Origin: Acidicaldus organivorans
GTDB lineage: Bacteria > Pseudomonadota > Alphaproteobacteria > Acetobacterales > Acetobacteraceae
Direction of reading: 5' to 3'
Assembly: GCA_000759655.1 (NCBI GenBank)
Contig: KN173973.1
Location: 4,312-14,257 of the forward strand
DNA: 9,946 nt
The notes beneath the pieces were generated by a model, which was not told the DNA's origin, made no database searches, and saw only the letters and a program-made list of their open reading frames with translations. Below are positions 1 to 6,589 of the stretch, piece after piece; position 1 is the first letter of the stretch, and each line of letters begins with the position of its first letter. Both the position numbers and the translations under genes were made by a program.

Positions 1-548
1 ACGAAGAACGTCACCCCGGCCAGCCGCGCCAGATCGAGCGCGGGGTGGGCCGGAGCGGGGTTGAGGAGGACGGGACGGTCGAGCTCACGGGCAAGGGCGA
101 TCGCGTGATAGACCGTCTCGAGCGGGATCTCGAGTTGGAGGAGGACGAGATCGGCCGCCGCGATCACCTCCCGCGCCTGGTCGATGTCGGCGGGCGAGAG
201 ATGGGCATTGGCGCCGGCGACGATCAGGATGCGGTTTTCGCCGGAGGGTTCGACGAAAATCGGCGCCACGCCATTCGAAACCCCGGCGGTCGGCTGCACG
301 TGCCGCGTCTCGATACCGTGGGCAGTGAAATTCTCGAGCGTGGCGCGGCCGAAAGCGTCATCGCCGATGCGCCCCACCATCGCCACCCGGCTGCCAAGCT
401 TCGCCGCCGCCACCGCCTGATTGGCCCCCTTGCCACCGAAGCCCATGGCGAAGCGGGGAGCGGGGATGGTCTCGCCCGCCTCCGGCATCCGCTCGACATA
501 GGTGATGAGGTCCATCATCGAACTGCCGATCACCGCGATCCGGCCCAT
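1..548 (-). CDS. rbsK: Ribokinase / deoxyribokinase, PfkB family (C-terminus beyond window)
   Basis: This is a PfkB-family sugar kinase that transfers phosphate from ATP to the 5-hydroxyl of ribose or deoxyribose in the cytoplasm. Only the first 182 residues are in the window, out of about 300 usual for the family, so the catalytic GxGD region is off the left edge. The N-terminal Rossmann-type strand is IAVIGSSMMDL (residues 4-14). The PfkB signature GFGGKGANQAVAAAKLG spans residues 36-52, followed by GRIGDDAFG at 59-67 and GENRILIVAGAN at 103-114. The ATG at 548 follows a GGGAGG-type ribosome site and lies 18 bp after the DUF4432 stop. The stretches DLITY and NGVAPIFV resemble, from memory, enterobacterial deoxyribokinase DeoK more than E. 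coli RbsK. With deoC in the same operon, deoxyribokinase is a serious alternative. The family is certain; the substrate is inferred. Confidence 0.93.
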   Translation of the reverse strand, partial: MGRIAVIGSSMMDLITYVERMPEAGETIPAPRFAMGFGGKGANQAVAAAKLGSRVAMVGRIGDDAFGRATLENFTAHGIETRHVQPTAGVSNGVAPIFVEPSGENRILIVAGANAHLSPADIDQAREVIAAADLVLLQLEIPLETVYHAIALARELDRPVLLNPAPAHPALDLARLAGVTFF

Positions 549-566
549 CTCCCGCCTCCCTCTCCG

Positions 567-1664
567 TCACGCCCTGTTGCCATCCGCCAGCGCGGCGACG
601 CGCGCCGCATACTCCGCCGCGCGGCCCGGGTCGAGATAGCCAAGCCGCACCCGGAACGAGGCGCGCGCGCCGGGAGCGAGCTCACGCACATGGCCCTTGC
701 GTTTCTCCGCCGTGTAGCCTTCGGGCTCGCAGGTCGCCGGCAGCAGGAAGGCGGCGACCGCCGTCGCGCCATCGGCATAGAGCCAGCGCACGGCGAAGGG
801 GAGCGCGCGCGGATCATAGGAAAGGGCGAAGGCATCCCCCTCCGGCCGGCGCAGGAGCGCATGGGTGAGCCCATCCGCATCGGCGGGCATGTCGCGAAGA
901 TAGAAGACGATTTCGGGATCGTAAGGATAGAGCGGATCGAGCCGGGCGAGTTTCTCCGGTGCTTGGGCCCATTCCTCGAGTCTTGCCAGATAGGCGGGAT
1001 GGGGCCGGACATGGGCGGGGATGGCGCGGCGGAGCACGGTGCGCTCCGGCGTGAAAGGAACCGGCTGGAGGATCTCGCCATTGGGAACGAAGGCGAAATT
1101 GACGTGGCACATATACATGAGGTCCATCGGGCGCGGGGCGCGGTTCTCGACCTCGATCCCCATCTCGAACAGCGTATCCTCACCGAAGGCGAAATGGGCG
1201 CGCGCCCGGTAATGCGGGCCGAAGGCGCGGAGATAGGTCACCTCGCTCTCGAGCCGCACCGCGGCCGATCCCCCCTCATGGCCGAGGACGAGGAAGGCCT
1301 CGTCCATCGGAAGGGTGGGGAACTCGCCATGCACCGGATGCGTATCCTCCGGCCCCGGCACGCCGTTGCGCAACAGGCCGGAGTGATAGGCGAGGCAGCC
1401 ATAGGTGCCGAGAATGTCGGGCGCGGGACGCGGCTCGGCGAAGGGGCTCGCCATGCCGAGCTCAACACCCCCCATCGCCGCGCGCCAGACCATCTGGCCG
1501 AGATAGGGGAGCACGATCACCTCGCCGCGGGGATTGAGGAAACGGAGCGCCTCGACCCCGCTCGCATAGCGGAAGGCGCGCACGGTGACCGGCCCCATGG
1601 TGAGCAGGGTTTTCTCCTCAGGCGTGAACAGGGCGCGGCTCAGATGAAAAAGGGGCTCGGCCAT
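567..1664 (-). CDS. DUF4432 family aldose 1-epimerase-like protein
   Basis: This 365-residue protein belongs, by my reading, to the DUF4432 group, which has the beta-sandwich fold of aldose 1-epimerases (mutarotases). Members commonly sit in sugar-uptake operons. Visible landmarks are GCLAYHSGLLRNG (89-101), a histidine-rich HPVHGEFP (109-116), the long strand region from about 135 to 175, and MCHVNFAFVPNGE (185-197), which matches the family's HVNF motif. No signal peptide or membrane segment is seen, so it should be cytoplasmic. A likely role is interconversion of sugar anomers so that the kinase receives the right form; this is inference. The ATG at 1664 overlaps the stop of the upstream permease gene by one base (TGATG) and is preceded by a strong GGGAGGA site inside that gene. 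The reading frame stays open far upstream, to about 2672, but that extension is a shadow of the permease. Confidence 0.88.
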   Translation of the reverse strand: MAEPLFHLSRALFTPEEKTLLTMGPVTVRAFRYASGVEALRFLNPRGEVIVLPYLGQMVWRAAMGGVELGMASPFAEPRPAPDILGTYGCLAYHSGLLRNGVPGPEDTHPVHGEFPTLPMDEAFLVLGHEGGSAAVRLESEVTYLRAFGPHYRARAHFAFGEDTLFEMGIEVENRAPRPMDLMYMCHVNFAFVPNGEILQPVPFTPERTVLRRAIPAHVRPHPAYLARLEEWAQAPEKLARLDPLYPYDPEIVFYLRDMPADADGLTHALLRRPEGDAFALSYDPRALPFAVRWLYADGATAVAAFLLPATCEPEGYTAEKRKGHVRELAPGARASFRVRLGYLDPGRAAEYAARVAALADGNRA

Positions 1665-2665
1665 CAGGTCCTCCCGGCGCGGCGGCTCCGCCAGAGATTG
1701 AGCGCGATCGAGGCGAGCAGGAAAGCCCCCCACACCGCATCGACCAGGAAATTGGAAAGACGCAGGAGCTGCATGCCGCTCGCGAGCAGCATCAAGGCGA
1801 ACAGGGCGAGCGTGATCCCGATCACGCTGCCCCGCCCCCCGGCAGGATCGGTGCCACCCAACACCGCGATCAGCACCGATTGCAGGAGATAGGAGACGCC
1901 GTAGTCGGATTTCGCCGCATTGGTGCGCCCCGAGAGGATGATCCCGGCCGAACTCGCCAGCGCCCCGCTCAGCACGTAGGAGAGAAAGACGATGCGCCGC
2001 ACGGCAAGCCCGGCGTAGGTGGCGGCCTTGCGGTTGGTGCCGATCAGCGCGAGCCCCACGCCGAAGGTGGTGCGGGCCAGCAGCAGAGCGATCAGCGCGG
2101 CATAGGCGAGGAAGACGAGGAGCGGGGCGGCGAGCCCCGCCACCGCCCCGTTGCCAATCGCGTCCCACCGGTCGGGAAAACCCACGATGGCCGGCCCGCC
2201 GGTGAGCACCAAAGCGAGCCCGGTGAGGATCTGCGCGGTGCCAATGGTGGCGAGGATCGGAGTGATGCCGAGCCCGGCGATGAGGAGCCCGTTCAGCGCC
2301 CCGGCGGCAAGGCCGGTGGCGAGCGCGATGCCGAGCCCGGCCGCAACCCACGGCCAGGCGAGCCCGGCGAGTTCCGCCCCGTGCGCGCCGCCCACGCAGT
2401 GGAAGAAGAGCCCGGCGAGGATGGAGGCGAGATTGGCCGCGCCGATCACCGAGAGATCGATCCCGCCGCTCATCATCGTCACCATCATGGCAAGCGACAG
2501 CAGGCCGAGTTCGGGCGCGACATAGGTGATCGAGATGAAATTGTAGGGGCGGAGGAATTTCTCCGGCACGAGCAGGCTCATCACCGCGAAGATGACGATG
2601 ATGAGGAGGGCAAGCCCCCGCGCGTGCTGGGCGGTCTCCGAAGAGGGGGCGCGCCAGACCCGCAT
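1664..2665 (-). CDS. Sugar ABC transporter permease (RbsC/LsrD-like), second permease of the operon
   Basis: This is a 333-residue inner-membrane permease of the branched-chain amino acid/ribose family (BPD_transp_2). It is very hydrophobic, with about eight to ten membrane segments. The conserved family loop MMSGGIDLSVIGAANLASI is at about 64-82. The cytoplasmic ATPase-contacting stretch LIGTNRKAATYAGLAV lies near 207-222, and LGGTDPAGGRGSVIG follows near 269-283. It overlaps by one base (TGATG) both the upstream permease stop at 2665 and the downstream epimerase-like start at 1664. That points to translational coupling and balanced expression. Because it differs clearly from its neighbour permease, the transporter channel is probably a heterodimer as in LsrC/LsrD, rather than an RbsC homodimer. 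The substrate cannot be read from the permease alone. Confidence 0.94.
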   Translation of the reverse strand: MRVWRAPSSETAQHARGLALLIIVIFAVMSLLVPEKFLRPYNFISITYVAPELGLLSLAMMVTMMSGGIDLSVIGAANLASILAGLFFHCVGGAHGAELAGLAWPWVAAGLGIALATGLAAGALNGLLIAGLGITPILATIGTAQILTGLALVLTGGPAIVGFPDRWDAIGNGAVAGLAAPLLVFLAYAALIALLLARTTFGVGLALIGTNRKAATYAGLAVRRIVFLSYVLSGALASSAGIILSGRTNAAKSDYGVSYLLQSVLIAVLGGTDPAGGRGSVIGITLALFALMLLASGMQLLRLSNFLVDAVWGAFLLASIALNLWRSRRAGRT

Positions 2666-3657
2666 CAGGCAAGCCCCCGGGCGAGGCGGCGCCGGTCGCG
2701 CCAGGAGGTGATGGCGGTGGCGGCGATGACGATGAGGCCCACCACCACCCGCTGCCAGGTGGTCGGGATGTGCATGAGGATGAGGCTGTTCGAGATCATG
2801 ACGAGGAGGAAGACGCCGAGCATGGTGCCCGGCACCGAGCCGCGCCCGCCGAAAATGCTCGCCCCGCCCAGCACCACCGCGGCGATGACGTCGAGTTCGA
2901 GCCCGATGAAGTCGCGCGGATTGGCCAGCCAGATCATCGAGGCGTGCAGGAGCCCGGCGAACCCGGCGAGCGCGCCGGCCAGCCCATAGACGGTGAAGAC
3001 GATCCAGGGGGGCGAAAATCCAGCCCGCCGCGCCGCCTCGCGGTCATCGCCATAGGCATAGACGCCGCGGCCCAAAAGTGTGCGGCCAAGAAAGAGATGC
3101 ACGAGCAGGGCGAGCGCGAGATAAATCAGGATCATCGCCGAAAGCCCGATATGGGCCCCGCTCGCGTCCCTGACCGCGACGAGTTCGGTCGAGCCGAAGC
3201 GGATGAGTTCGGGCGGCATGCGGTCGATGTTGATCTGGCTGGTCCCGACCAAGCCGAGCAGCGCGCCCCGCACCAGCGCCCCGGTCCCCAGCGTGACGAT
3301 GAGCGGGATCATGCGCAGCCCATGCACGAGGGCGGCATTCAGCAGGCCGAGGGCAAGCCCGATCGCGGTGGCGAGGAGGAAGGGGCCGATCACGCCGCTC
3401 CACTGCACGGCGAGCATGAGGCGGATGGTGAGATACATCGCGGCGATGGCGAAGGCGGGGAAGGAGACGTCGATCCCGCCCGAGATCATCACGGTGAGCA
3501 CGCCGAGCGCCATGATGCCGTTCACCACGTTGCTGCGGGCGAGCGAGAAGAGATTGCTCAGGCTGAAGAAGGCCGGGTTGAGGGCGCCGATGCCGATCAT
3601 GGCGAGGAGAAGGACGAGGGCGACCACGGCCTCGGAGCGGCGGAAGAGCGCTTTCAT
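2665..3657 (-). CDS. Sugar ABC transporter permease (RbsC/LsrC-like), first permease of the operon
   Basis: This 330-residue inner-membrane permease belongs to the RbsC/LsrC/LsrD family. It has an N-terminal membrane segment at about residues 10-30 and the family loop VMISGGIDVSFPAFAIAAMYL near 56-76. The coupling-helix region GRGVYAYGDDREAARRAGFSP lies near 197-217. The closing signature ELDVIAAVVLGGASIFGGRGSV is near 253-274. A positively charged tail (WRDRRRLARG) ends the protein in the cytoplasm. Its ATG overlaps the ATPase stop codon in the classic four-base ATGA arrangement, so its translation probably depends on ribosomes finishing the ATPase. It should pair with the second permease, the ATPase and the binding protein in one importer. 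Confidence 0.94.
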   Translation of the reverse strand: MKALFRRSEAVVALVLLLAMIGIGALNPAFFSLSNLFSLARSNVVNGIMALGVLTVMISGGIDVSFPAFAIAAMYLTIRLMLAVQWSGVIGPFLLATAIGLALGLLNAALVHGLRMIPLIVTLGTGALVRGALLGLVGTSQINIDRMPPELIRFGSTELVAVRDASGAHIGLSAMILIYLALALLVHLFLGRTLLGRGVYAYGDDREAARRAGFSPPWIVFTVYGLAGALAGFAGLLHASMIWLANPRDFIGLELDVIAAVVLGGASIFGGRGSVPGTMLGVFLLVMISNSLILMHIPTTWQRVVVGLIVIAATAITSWRDRRRLARGLA

Positions 3658-4618
3658 GCAAGCGCCCTCAGCCGCTCGGCAAGCCCCTGCTCGGAAAGCG
3701 CCGCGCCCTCCAGCGTCTCCACCAGCCGCCCGCGATGGAGCACCAGCACCCGGTTGCAGTTGAGGGCGAGTTCGGGGAGGTCGTCGGAGATCATCAGCAC
3801 GGCGAGCCCCTCTTCGGCGAGGCTCCGGATGCGCCGGTGCAGCCCGGCCTTGGAGCCGATATCGACGCCCACGGTGGGGCCGTTCAGGATGAGGAGGCGG
3901 GCCTTGCGCAACAGCCAGCGCCCGATCATCACCCGCTGCTGGTTGCCGCCCGAGAGGGTGGCGACGGGGCGGGTGCCATCCTCGGTGTTGATCGCCATCG
4001 CCTGGCGCATCGCGCGGGCGGCGGCCAGCGCCCGGGAGAGATCGAGGAGCGGGCCGCGCTGAAAGCGATCGAGGCTTGCCGCGAGCAGGTTGCGGTCGAT
4101 GCTCTGGGTGAGGAAGAGGCCCTCGGTGAGGCGGTCTTCCGGGACATAGGCGATGCCGGCGGCCACCGCCGCGGCGATCGAGGAAAGCCGCACCTCTTCC
4201 CCATCGATCAGCACCCGGCCCTGGTAATGGGGTGAAAAGCCGAAGAGGGCGCGGGCGAGCTCGGTGCGCCCGCCGCCCAGAAGCCCCGCCACGCCGACGA
4301 TCTCGCCGGGCCCGATGGCGAGATCGAGCGGGGCGAGCTCGCCCGGCACGGCGAAGCCTTCGAGGGCAAGACGGGGCGGGGTGGAAAGCGGCGGGGAGGA
4401 CCAGCGATAGGGCGTCTCGGCGAGGTCTTCGCCGATCATGGCGCGGGCGAGGCTCGCCTCATCGAAATCCTTCACCGGACCCGAGGCGACGAGGCGGCCA
4501 TTGCGCAGCACCGAGATGCGCTCGGAAATGGCGAACATCTCGCGCACCTTGTGGCTGACGAAGAGAATGCCGAGCCCCTGGGCGCGGAGCTCGCGCACCA
4601 CCGCGAACAGGCGCTCGA
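3654..4618 (-). CDS. C-terminal fragment of the ABC ATPase (rest of domain 1 plus domain 2)
   Basis: This frame resumes normal ATPase sequence at ERLFAVVRELRAQGLGILFVSH and carries the H-loop of domain 1 and all of domain 2 to the TGA at 3654-3656. It has no native start codon or ribosome site of its own: the frame simply stays open upstream through the rearranged segment. The TGA overlaps the next permease start as ATGA. Its coding character and codon use match the neighbouring genes, so it looks recently separated from the N-terminal part rather than decayed. Confidence 0.6.
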
Positions 4619-4968
4619 GCGCATCGGCGTGGCGCTTCCGCCCGAGGCCGAAGTGGCCACACGTTGGACCGCCGGGCGCCAGCACGGCGCCTTCGCCCGC
4701 GCCCTCATCCCCGCCCCCCGCCTCCTCCTCATGGACGAACCCACCCCCACGCTCACCGGGCGCGGAGCTCGCGCACCACCGCGAACAGGCGCTCGATCTC
4801 GCGCCCGGTGAGCGTGGTGGTGGGTTCGTCCATGAGGAGGAGGCGGGGGGCGGAGATGAGGGCGCGAGATCGAGCGCCTGTTCGCGGTGGTGCGCGAGCT
4901 CCGCGCCCGGTGAGCGTGGTGGTGGGTTCGTCCATGATGAGGAGGCGGGGGGCGGAGATGAGGGCGCG
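4580..4968. repeat. Cluster of direct and inverted duplications of the ATPase Walker B region
   Basis: Five pieces of the same ATPase segment are packed together. A 39-bp piece (ERLFAVVRELRA coding) occurs at 4580-4618, again in the same orientation at 4758-4796, and inverted at about 4866-4906. The Walker B piece at 4903-4968 is repeated in the same orientation at 4801-4866, with one difference in 66. A 153-bp inverted copy of 4903-5055 lies at 4611-4763, with 14 mismatches and no gaps, about 91% identity. The direct-repeat offsets are 102 and 178 bp, which add up exactly to the 280-bp excess in the gene. The junctions fall in short shared G/C strings such as GCGCCC and CGAGCGC. Confidence 0.9.
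4698..4866. repeat. Near-perfect 67-bp inverted repeat with 35-nt loop
   Basis: Positions 4698-4764 and 4800-4866 are reverse complements with about two mismatches (at 4710 and 4745), separated by 4765-4799. A single strand could fold into a very stable GC-rich hairpin of about 67 bp. Both arms are copies of the ATPase Walker B segment, so the structure arose by inverted duplication rather than from a terminator or insertion-sequence end. Confidence 0.85.
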
Positions 4969-5430
4969 GGCGATGGCGACGAGCTGGCGCTCGGCGGTCG
5001 AAAGCGTGCCCACTTCGGCGTCGAGCGGCAGCGCCACGCCGATGCGCTCGAGCGCCGCCTCGGCGATGGCCCGCACCTGGGCGCGGCGCAACAGGCGCGC
5101 GCCGCGCCCCACCTCGGTGGGCAGGGCAAGGTTTTCGGCGACGCTGAGCGAGGGAAAGAGCGAGAAGTCCTGATAGATCACCTGGATGCCGCGGGCGATG
5201 GCGCCCTTGGGGTCGAGCCGCGCCACCCGCTCGCCCGCGATGCGGATCTCGCCGCGATCGGGGCTCACCACCCCGGCGATGATCTTGATCAGGGTCGATT
5301 TGCCCGAGCCGTTCTCCCCGGCAAGACAATGCACCTCGGCGGCGTCGAGGGTGAGCGAGACGTCGCGCAGCGCCTCCACGCCGCCGAAACGCTTGCCCAC
5401 CCCCTCGAGCGCGACCAACGCCTCGCCCAT
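4753..5430 (-). CDS. N-terminal fragment of the ABC ATPase (225 codons, ends in the scrambled region)
   Basis: This is the open frame that would be translated if the sequence is correct. Residues 1-176 are normal first-domain ATPase, from the P-loop GENGSGKST through LIMDEPTTTLTGR. It then passes through an out-of-place inverted piece read as nonsense (GARAPPRTGARSR). Next comes a second in-frame copy of the Walker B stretch (ALISAPRLLLMDEPTTTLTG) with REIERLFAVVRELRAR, and a TGA at 4753-4755. A half-domain lacking its H-loop and the whole second domain would not be expected to work. The ATG at 5430 lies 33 bp after the binding-protein stop with only a weak ribosome site. Confidence 0.6.
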   Translation of the reverse strand: MGEALVALEGVGKRFGGVEALRDVSLTLDAAEVHCLAGENGSGKSTLIKIIAGVVSPDRGEIRIAGERVARLDPKGAIARGIQVIYQDFSLFPSLSVAENLALPTEVGRGARLLRRAQVRAIAEAALERIGVALPLDAEVGTLSTAERQLVAIARALISAPRLLIMDEPTTTLTGRGARAPPRTGARSRALISAPRLLLMDEPTTTLTGREIERLFAVVRELRAR

Positions 5431-5463
5431 GCGCCGAGCAGCCGCCCCGTCTTTCGTTACGGA

Positions 5464-6531
5464 TCAGAAATTGTACTGATCCATGTTGTCGCGCGTCACC
5501 CCGATCCAGCCCGCGCCATAGAGCACATTGGCCCGCTTGGGATCGAGGAGCTTGAGATCGGAGTAGCCGGAAAGGCCGAGATCGAGGCCGGGCTTGATCT
5601 GATCGCGCCGCTTGGCGAGCGTCATCACGGCGAGGATGTTCATCGCATAGCCCGCAACCGCAGGGTCCCAGAACTGGATGTAGTTGATGTCGCCGTCGCG
5701 CAGATATTTGCCCGCCACCGAAACGAGACCGGTTCCGGAGAAGAAGAGCTTGCCCTTGAGGCCGCGCTCGGCAATGAGCCGCCCCGCTCCGGCCGAGGTC
5801 GGCATCGGCCCGCCGAGGATGCCCTTGAGATTGGGATAGGTCTCGAGCACTTCCTTGAGCTTGGTGTAGTCGGTATTGGCGTCGTCGTAGGTCTCGATGC
5901 GCTTGGTGACCTCGAACATCTTGGGGAAATGCGCCTTCTGGTAGGCGATCCCGCCATCGATCCACTCGTTCTGCGACTGCGAGGTGAGACTTCCCACCGT
6001 GCACACATAGCCGCCTTCGCCGCCCATCTGCTGGGCGAGCACCTCCATCAGTTTGGCGCCATAGGCGTGGTTGTCGAAGGCCTCGATGTCGTAATCGGCG
6101 TTCTGGATGTTGGAGGCCTCGTGCGAGATCACCACGATCCCCTGATCGCGCGCCTTCTTGAGCACGGGCTCGACCGCCTCGACCGAGAAGGGAACGATGC
6201 AGATCGCATCCACCCCCTGCGCGATGAGGCTTTCGACGATCTGCACCTGGGCGGCGGCATCGGCCTGGCTCGGCCCCACCATCCAGGTATCATGCCCGGT
6301 ATCGGCCTTGAACTGCTTCACCCCTTCGCGCATGCGGTCGAACCAGGCGATGCCATCGACCTTCACCACGGTGGCCATGGTGAATTTCTTGCCCGTGGCC
6401 TGGGCGGTGATGTCCTTGGACACCTTGGACGTATCGACCGGGCCCGAGGCGGCGAGCGCCGGATAGCCGAAAGCACCGGCCAGAGCGGTGCCGAGGGAAA
6501 GCGATGAGAACTGACGCCGTGTGATGATCAT
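5464..6531 (-). CDS. Periplasmic sugar-binding protein of ABC transporter (LsrB/RhaS-like)
   Basis: This 355-residue substrate-binding protein (Peripla_BP_4 fold) delivers its sugar to the permease pair. The N-terminus has TRRQFSSLSLGTALAG, a twin-arginine-like or Sec signal, with probable cleavage after PALA at about residue 27. Family landmarks include GPSQADAAAQVQIVESLIAQG (86-106), VDAICIVPFS (107-116), TVGSLTSQSQNEW (178-190), ILGGPMPTSAGAG (238-250), QFWDPAVAGY (286-295) and the C-terminal DNMDQYNF. That ending closely parallels the LsrB ending DNIDKYDF, as I remember it. Residues that bind autoinducer-2 in LsrB appear changed, so an AI-2 role is unlikely. The ATG at 6531 follows a strong AAGGAGG site 8 bp upstream, consistent with the high expression usual for binding proteins. 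It lies 58 bp after deoC and 33 bp before the ATPase gene. Confidence 0.93.
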   Translation of the reverse strand: MIITRRQFSSLSLGTALAGAFGYPALAASGPVDTSKVSKDITAQATGKKFTMATVVKVDGIAWFDRMREGVKQFKADTGHDTWMVGPSQADAAAQVQIVESLIAQGVDAICIVPFSVEAVEPVLKKARDQGIVVISHEASNIQNADYDIEAFDNHAYGAKLMEVLAQQMGGEGGYVCTVGSLTSQSQNEWIDGGIAYQKAHFPKMFEVTKRIETYDDANTDYTKLKEVLETYPNLKGILGGPMPTSAGAGRLIAERGLKGKLFFSGTGLVSVAGKYLRDGDINYIQFWDPAVAGYAMNILAVMTLAKRRDQIKPGLDLGLSGYSDLKLLDPKRANVLYGAGWIGVTRDNMDQYNF

Positions 6532-6589
6532 GGGTTGCCTCCTTGACGTTTCCTCTGGGTGGGAACTGGGTTTGACGCTGGATGTCACA

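Larger units (their letters stand above)
3654..5430 (-). pseudogene. Sugar ABC transporter ATPase (RbsA/LsrA-like), broken by a 280-bp scrambled insertion
   Basis: This is the energising subunit of the operon's importer, with two fused nucleotide-binding domains. As written it is broken. The N-terminal frame (from the ATG at 5430) and the C-terminal frame (ending at 3654) differ by one base step, and a TGA closes the first at 4753. Taking out 280 bp from the repeat cluster at about 4611-4908 gives an uninterrupted 498-residue protein, the normal family length of about 500. In that restored protein, Walker A is GENGSGKST (38-46), the Q-loop is IYQDFSLFP (85-93) and the first signature is LSTAERQ (143-149). 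Walker B is LLIMDEP (163-169) and the H-loop His is at 200. The second domain has a degenerate P-loop GLLGGGRT (290-296 region), LSGGNQQ (399-405) and an unusual ILNGPT Walker B (421-426). Either a true mutation or an assembly error explains the break. Confidence 0.85.

Noticed and set aside
45..1892. Long plus-strand open frame of 615 codons opposite the kinase, DUF4432 and permease genes
   Set aside because: It is rich in Arg, Gly, His and Glu with no recognisable domain, and lies antisense to three clearly coding genes with strong family motifs. It is a GC-driven shadow, as are the plus-strand frames at 1880-2989, 2770-4062 and 4438-6507.
1665..2672. Upstream extension of the DUF4432 frame, giving a 701-codon fusion
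   Set aside because: The extra part is antisense-like low-complexity Arg/Ala/His sequence overlapping a real permease in another frame. The ATG at 1664 has a strong ribosome site and matches the family N-terminus.
4580..4968. Phase-variable invertible switch or insertion sequence
   Set aside because: No recombinase or transposase gene is present, and no target-site duplication or terminal inverted repeats of an element are seen. All inserted material is the gene's own sequence, and simple inversion would not restore the frame.
4611..5055. Diversity-generating retroelement (template and variable repeats)
   Set aside because: The 14 differences between the inverted copies are spread over all base types and are not adenine-specific. 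The copies are inverted, and no reverse transcriptase is present in the window.
5464..6531. Autoinducer-2 (LsrB) uptake system
   Set aside because: The residues contacting AI-2 appear substituted, and the operon lacks LsrK, LsrF and LsrG. It has deoC and a ribokinase-type gene instead.
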